Source: Planctomycetota bacterium (GTDB taxonomy: Bacteria; Planctomycetota; UBA1135). From it: a DNA stretch of 9,601 nucleotides. Shown here one piece after another: positions 6,585-9,601 of the stretch (positions within the stretch are counted from its first letter, which is position 1; each line of letters opens with the position of its first letter). The notes beneath the pieces are model-generated. The model saw only the letters and a list, made by a program, of their open reading frames with translations. It was not told the DNA's origin and searched no databases. The position numbers and the translations under genes were made by a program. The DNA lies in assembly GCA_027623585.1 (NCBI GenBank), contig JAQBVK010000073.1, positions 1-9,601 on the forward strand, given 5' to 3'.

Positions 6585-6604
6585 GAGGGGGCGGCGCCTC
6601 CTCC
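6584..6604 (+). other. Hairpin burying an AAGGAGG Shine-Dalgarno-like sequence
   Basis: GGAGGGGGC (6584-6592) can pair with GCCTCCTCC (6596-6604), nine base pairs including one G-U, around a 3-nt loop. The left arm contains most of AAGGAGG (6582-6588), the best ribosome-binding sequence in the window. It is 46 nt before the sigma-factor ATG, too far to serve it in the usual way, and I see no start codon at normal spacing after it. No U-tract follows. It may be a 5'-leader regulatory structure or a chance G+C-rich fold. Confidence 0.4.
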
Positions 6605-6634
6605 CCGGGCGCCCCGTCCCGTCCGTCCCCACGC

Positions 6635-7213
6635 ATGAACCGAGCCGCCCGCCGCGCCAGTCTGGAAGCCGAAATCGACCAGTGGCGTCACCTGGTCTGG
6701 TACGTCGTCAACCGCATCCGGCCGCGCCTGCCGGTCAGCGTCTCCGAGGACGAGCTCTTCTCCGCCGGAATGTTCGGCCTGATGAAGGCCTGCCGTTCCT
6801 ACGACCCCGACCGGGGCGCCGAGTTCAAGACCTACGCGTACCACCGTGTTCGTGGCGCGATCGGCGACGAGTTGCGCCGGCTCGACTACCTGCCGCGATC
6901 CCTGCGCGACCGCGCCAAGGCCGAGGGCCGGGACGCTCCGTCGATCCTGGCGATCCCCACCGATGAGGATGGCAACGAGAGTCTTGCCGCGCCGACCGCT
7001 TCCTCGGAAGTCGAGACCCACGACATGATCGAGGTCCTGACCAAAGAGATCGAAGCCTTGCCGGAGAAGATGCGCCTCGTGATGGAGCTCTACTACCAGA
7101 AGAGTCTGAACATGCGTGAGATCGGCGAGCAGATGCATCTCACGGAATCCCGCGTCAGCCAGATCCACTCCAACGCCCGAACGCGACTGCGTAAGGCGAT
7201 GGAGCGTAAGTAA
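6635..7213 (+). CDS. FliA-like sigma-70 family factor lacking region 3
   Basis: 192 residues from the ATG at 6635. Sigma factors direct RNA polymerase to promoters. Region 2 (about 12-88) is very FliA-like: RLPVSVSEDELFSAGMFGLM, then SYDPDRGAEFKTYAYHRVRG and LDYLPRSLRDRAK. Region 4 (about 131-190) includes ALPEKMRLVMELYYQKSLNM and the helix-turn-helix REIGEQMHLTESRVSQIHSNA. In FliA (about 240 residues) a region-3 domain of some 45 residues sits between them. Here the sequence goes from LRDRAK almost directly to a short acidic linker (about 97-129), so the two-domain layout recalls ECF sigma factors while the sequence is of the flagellar/sporulation type. The frame is open upstream, but homology starts only at about residue 12, so the ATG is preferred; it has no adjacent Shine-Dalgarno sequence. 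Targets are unknown. It is divergent from the topoisomerase/pilus block and followed by an M1 peptidase gene. Confidence 0.9.
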   Translation: MNRAARRASLEAEIDQWRHLVWYVVNRIRPRLPVSVSEDELFSAGMFGLMKACRSYDPDRGAEFKTYAYHRVRGAIGDELRRLDYLPRSLRDRAKAEGRDAPSILAIPTDEDGNESLAAPTASSEVETHDMIEVLTKEIEALPEKMRLVMELYYQKSLNMREIGEQMHLTESRVSQIHSNARTRLRKAMERK

Positions 7214-7215
7214 GG

Positions 7216-7240
7216 CGCTCCGCTGCCGAGCAGCGGTGCG
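7216..7240 (+). other. Intercistronic stem-loop after the sigma-factor gene
   Basis: CCGCTG (7220-7225) pairs perfectly with CAGCGG (7231-7236) around the loop CCGAG; beyond a T-T mismatch, CGC (7216-7218) pairs with GCG (7238-7240). It begins 3 bp after the sigma-factor stop and ends just before the next gene's start. There is no T-tract after it, so it is a weak or factor-dependent terminator at best, and could instead be a processing or stability element within one transcript. Confidence 0.4.
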
Positions 7241-7246
7241 GCTAGG

Positions 7247-9469
7247 ATGGCTCGCATGTCGGGCCGAACTGCGAGGCTTTGCGCCGTACTGGCTTGTGCA
7301 GCTGCGGTCGCTTCGTCCGCGCGTGCCGCCGAGGCCGCGCAACTGCCGACTCTGCCGGAGCGCAGCCCCCGGGTGGCCTCCTATGCGATGGAGGTCCGGC
7401 TTGATGACGACGGCCGCACGATCCGAGGTTCGCTGACCGCGACCTGGCGCAATCCGGGCGCCGCGACCGACGAGCTCTGGTGGCACGTCTACAACAACGC
7501 CTGGGAGCACGCGGACTCCGTGTGGCTGCGCGAAGCGCGCGCCTTCGCCGATGGCGAGCCGGAACTGCCGCGCGCTTGGGGTTCGACCGAGGTGATGCGC
7601 GCGCGCGTGCTCGGCGATGCAGCCGGCGCCGATCAAGAGTTGGCGTGGGAGTGGATGCCCCCGGCGGATGCGCCGCGCGATCGCACCGTGGTTCGCACCC
7701 GCTTGCCGCGCGCCGTGCCGCCGGGAGGTGAGGTCCGCGTCGCGCTCGATTTCGTCAGCGTCATGCCGCGCGCCTTCCGCCGCAGCGGTTGGGGCGAGAA
7801 CGGCTACCTCCACGCCGTCCAATGGTTCCCCAAACTCGCGGTGTGGGAACCGGTCGACGGCGGATGGCAATGGAATTGTCTTCCGTATCACTTCCTCACT
7901 GAGTTCTACGCGGACTTCGGCAGCTACAGCGTCGATCTGACTCTGCCCGCGCGCTACCTCGGCAAGGTGGTGGCGAGTGGTTCGCCGGAGCCGTCCTCAC
8001 CGGAAGCCACTCCCGACGGATCGGTTCGCTACCGCTTCCACGCGGAGGACATCCACGATTTCGCGTGGACGGCGGATCCCGAAGCCACCATCGAGGAGCG
8101 CGCCTTCCTGCCCGACGAGTGGCGTGACGCGGATGAGGAGCAGCGCGTCGCCGCGGCGTTGGGCGCGTCCGCCGCGCAGATTCGTCTGCTGCCGGTGCGC
8201 ATGATCCTGCTGCTCCAACCGGAGCACGAGGAGTATCGCGAGCGGTATTTCACCGCGATCGAGCGCTCGCTCTATTACTTCGGGCTCTGGTACGGCGCCT
8301 ATCCTTACCCGACCGTCACCTGCGTGGATCCGCCGCACGACGCGCGCGAGACCGGCGGCATGGAGTACCCGCGCCTGTTCACCGGCGGCGTCAGCAAGGG
8401 CAGAAACGCGCGCAGCCTCTCCCCCGAAGGCGTCACCGTCCACGAATTCGGTCACCAATTCTGGTACGGCATGAGCGCGAACGACGAGTTCGCCCACGCT
8501 TGGCTCGACGAAGGCTTCAACACTTTCTCCACGCAACGCGTGTTGGCCAAGGCATGGCCTGGCGCTCTGGCGACGCGCGAAGTGCTGGGTTCCGAGCACA
8601 CCGGGCGCGCGCCGCTCCAGCTCCCGGCCGCTGCGCGGGGTGACTTGCGCGGGTTGCTGAGCCTGCGCCGCTGGGAGTCGCCGGAGCTGGTATTGCTCGG
8701 ACCGCTCTCCTTCGAGTTGCGCCGAGACACCTCGCTCGAGCGTTGGATCGCCGAACTGCCGCCCTTGAGCGATTATCCAGAGGTCGTCGACGACGCCGTG
8801 CTCGCGAACCGGCAGGTGCATGAGCGCGACTGGTCCTTGCCGTTGGCGTGGCCGACCTACGCTCTCGACCAAGAGCCGATGCGTCGCATCAACGCCTACC
8901 GTCGCCCGGCGATGACGCTCGAGACGATGGCGCGTTTGATGGGCGAGGACGATTGGATCCGTGTGATGCGCGCATACCACGCGCGCACGCGCTTCCGCCA
9001 CGCGCAGCCGGACGAGTTGATTTCCACGGTGAAGGAAATCGCGACGGACCGCGGCCTCGATTGGGACCGCTTCTGGGAGCAGGCCTACTTCGGCAACGAC
9101 CGGCTCGATTACGGAGTGTCCGAGTTCGCCCAATATCGCTCCCCGGACGGTTCGTGGACCATCGATCTCGGCGTACGTCGCTACGGAGGTTTTCGCGTGC
9201 CGGTCGAGATCCGCCTGGTCTGGGAAGACGGGGAGTTCTCCGATTTCGTTTGGGACGGCGCAGGCGAAGTCTGGGCGCGGCGTATCACGGGAAGTGAGCG
9301 TCGTCCGGCCCTGCTCCTGGTGGATCCCGAGCGCCGCCTTCTGCTCGACCGCGACTGGCTCAACAACGCGCGCCGCGCCACGCCCGATACCGAGCGCGCG
9401 CGCAATGCCGGCGCGCGCACCTGGCTTTGGGCGCAGCAAATGCTTCATTATTTTGGGAGCACGGGATGA
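7247..9469 (+). CDS. Exported M1-family (gluzincin) zinc metallopeptidase, aminopeptidase-like
   Basis: 740 residues. An N-terminal signal peptide (hydrophobic LCAVLACAAAVASSARA, likely cut after an Ala near 27-30) sends it across the inner membrane. A beta-rich N-domain (about 35-230) is typical of M1 peptidases. The catalytic domain has the substrate-binding motif GGMEYP (370-375; GAMEN in classical members) and the zinc site HEFGH (H399, E400, H403) with the third ligand E422 exactly 18 residues on, in AWLDEGF. Y551 in AYRRPAMTL fits the transition-state tyrosine. A beta-type C-terminal region (about 640-720) ends the protein; the long helical C-domain of large aminopeptidases is absent. 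It probably trims peptides in the periplasm or outside the cell. Start: ATG 7247, or ATG 7256, which has AGGATGG 5 nt upstream and may be the real one. The stop overlaps the next gene's start (ATGA). Confidence 0.9.
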   Translation: MARMSGRTARLCAVLACAAAVASSARAAEAAQLPTLPERSPRVASYAMEVRLDDDGRTIRGSLTATWRNPGAATDELWWHVYNNAWEHADSVWLREARAFADGEPELPRAWGSTEVMRARVLGDAAGADQELAWEWMPPADAPRDRTVVRTRLPRAVPPGGEVRVALDFVSVMPRAFRRSGWGENGYLHAVQWFPKLAVWEPVDGGWQWNCLPYHFLTEFYADFGSYSVDLTLPARYLGKVVASGSPEPSSPEATPDGSVRYRFHAEDIHDFAWTADPEATIEERAFLPDEWRDADEEQRVAAALGASAAQIRLLPVRMILLLQPEHEEYRERYFTAIERSLYYFGLWYGAYPYPTVTCVDPPHDARETGGMEYPRLFTGGVSKGRNARSLSPEGVTVHEFGHQFWYGMSANDEFAHAWLDEGFNTFSTQRVLAKAWPGALATREVLGSEHTGRAPLQLPAAARGDLRGLLSLRRWESPELVLLGPLSFELRRDTSLERWIAELPPLSDYPEVVDDAVLANRQVHERDWSLPLAWPTYALDQEPMRRINAYRRPAMTLETMARLMGEDDWIRVMRAYHARTRFRHAQPDELISTVKEIATDRGLDWDRFWEQAYFGNDRLDYGVSEFAQYRSPDGSWTIDLGVRRYGGFRVPVEIRLVWEDGEFSDFVWDGAGEVWARRITGSERRPALLLVDPERRLLLDRDWLNNARRATPDTERARNAGARTWLWAQQMLHYFGSTG

Positions 9470-9601
9470 GTCCGCGCCCGCACTCCGGACCGCCGTCCAC
9501 TACTCTGGTCGTGGACGCGTTCCCGCTCGACGGCCCGTCCTTTCGCGCGCGCGGCGAGGAGATCCCGCCGCCCTCTGGCGCCGCGAACCTGCTGGCCGCT
9601 C
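9466..9601 (+). CDS. Unidentified protein, N-terminal fragment
   Basis: The first 45 codons of a gene that runs off the right edge. The ATG overlaps the peptidase stop by 4 bp (ATGA) and is preceded by GGGAG with 6 nt spacing, so both the start and translational coupling to the peptidase gene look sound. The visible protein begins MSPRPHSGPPSTTLVVDAFP and goes on with a Pro-rich stretch (EEIPPPSGAANLLAA). There is no signal peptide or membrane segment. I do not recognise the family; the short TTLVVDAF strand near the N-terminus could start an alpha/beta fold. Confidence 0.7.
   Translation, partial: MSPRPHSGPPSTTLVVDAFPLDGPSFRARGEEIPPPSGAANLLAA

Larger units (their letters stand above)
6428..6634. 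promoter_or_regulatory. Divergent intergenic region between top6B and the sigma-factor gene
   Basis: These 207 bp separate two divergently transcribed blocks and must hold promoters for both. Moving rightwards: a G+C-rich part next to top6B, a perfect 17-bp tandem repeat (6481-6514), an A+T-rich island (about 6536-6580, with seven A in a row at 6539-6545), and a strong hairpin followed by a GGGCGCCC palindrome (6607-6614). The A+T-rich island is the obvious place for RNA polymerase or regulator binding. I could not find a convincing -35/-10 pair on either strand: TATTAA at 6555-6560 is a partial -10 match on the plus strand but lacks a -35. Promoters may be of an unfamiliar class. Confidence 0.55.

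Noticed and set aside
6607..6614. GGGCGCCC palindrome near the sigma-factor start
   Set aside because: An 8-bp G+C palindrome is common in DNA of this composition; listed only as part of the intergenic description.
6575..7891. 438-codon open frame on the minus strand across the sigma factor and the peptidase start
   Set aside because: Crosses two real genes and the intergenic hairpin, with no homology pattern.
7997..9448. 483-codon open frame on the minus strand opposite the M1 peptidase gene
   Set aside because: Fully antisense to a gene with an intact zinc site and signal peptide; no family pattern is visible, so it is a G+C-driven shadow.

Overview
This is a G+C-rich bacterial window with two divergent gene blocks and no RNA genes, insertion sequences or CRISPR arrays that I can see. 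The block of Gram-negative-type envelope genes (pseudopilin, PilM/N/O/P-like proteins, a probable secretin start, and an exported M1-type peptidase) points to a diderm bacterium. A complete DNA topoisomerase VI (Top6B + Top6A) is common in archaea and patchy in bacteria. A planctomycete-like or related deep-branching lineage would fit, but that is only a guess.

Minus strand, in transcription order (6427 down to 1): topoisomerase VI subunit B, then subunit A (9 bp apart). After a 60-bp gap holding a small hairpin come a GspG/PilA-type pseudopilin, PilM-like, PilN-like, PilO-like and PilP/GspC-like proteins, and finally the first 29 codons of an exported protein that by position should be the secretin (PilQ/GspD). 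PilM-N-O-P are joined by 4-bp ATGA stop/start overlaps, so that part is surely one transcription unit. Whether the topoisomerase genes share the transcript is likely from spacing but not proven.

The 207-bp divergent intergenic region (6428-6634) is the most structured non-coding piece. It contains a perfect 17-bp tandem duplication, an A+T-rich island with two copies of a 12-bp motif exactly 21 bp apart, and a G+C-rich hairpin that buries an AAGGAGG Shine-Dalgarno-like sequence.

Plus strand (6635 to the end): a small FliA-like sigma factor that keeps regions 2 and 4 but has lost region 3; an exported M1 (gluzincin) aminopeptidase-like protein with an intact HEXXH-X18-E zinc site; and the start of an unidentified gene overlapping it by 4 bp.

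How they may work together: the M-N-O-P proteins would form the inner-membrane alignment platform of a type IV pilus or type II secretion-like machine, with the pseudopilin as fibre subunit and the secretin as outer-membrane pore. The assembly ATPase, platform protein and prepilin peptidase are not in the window. Topoisomerase VI acts on DNA and has no evident mechanistic tie to this machine. The sigma factor, divergent from the block, is a candidate regulator of it, but this is inference from position alone.
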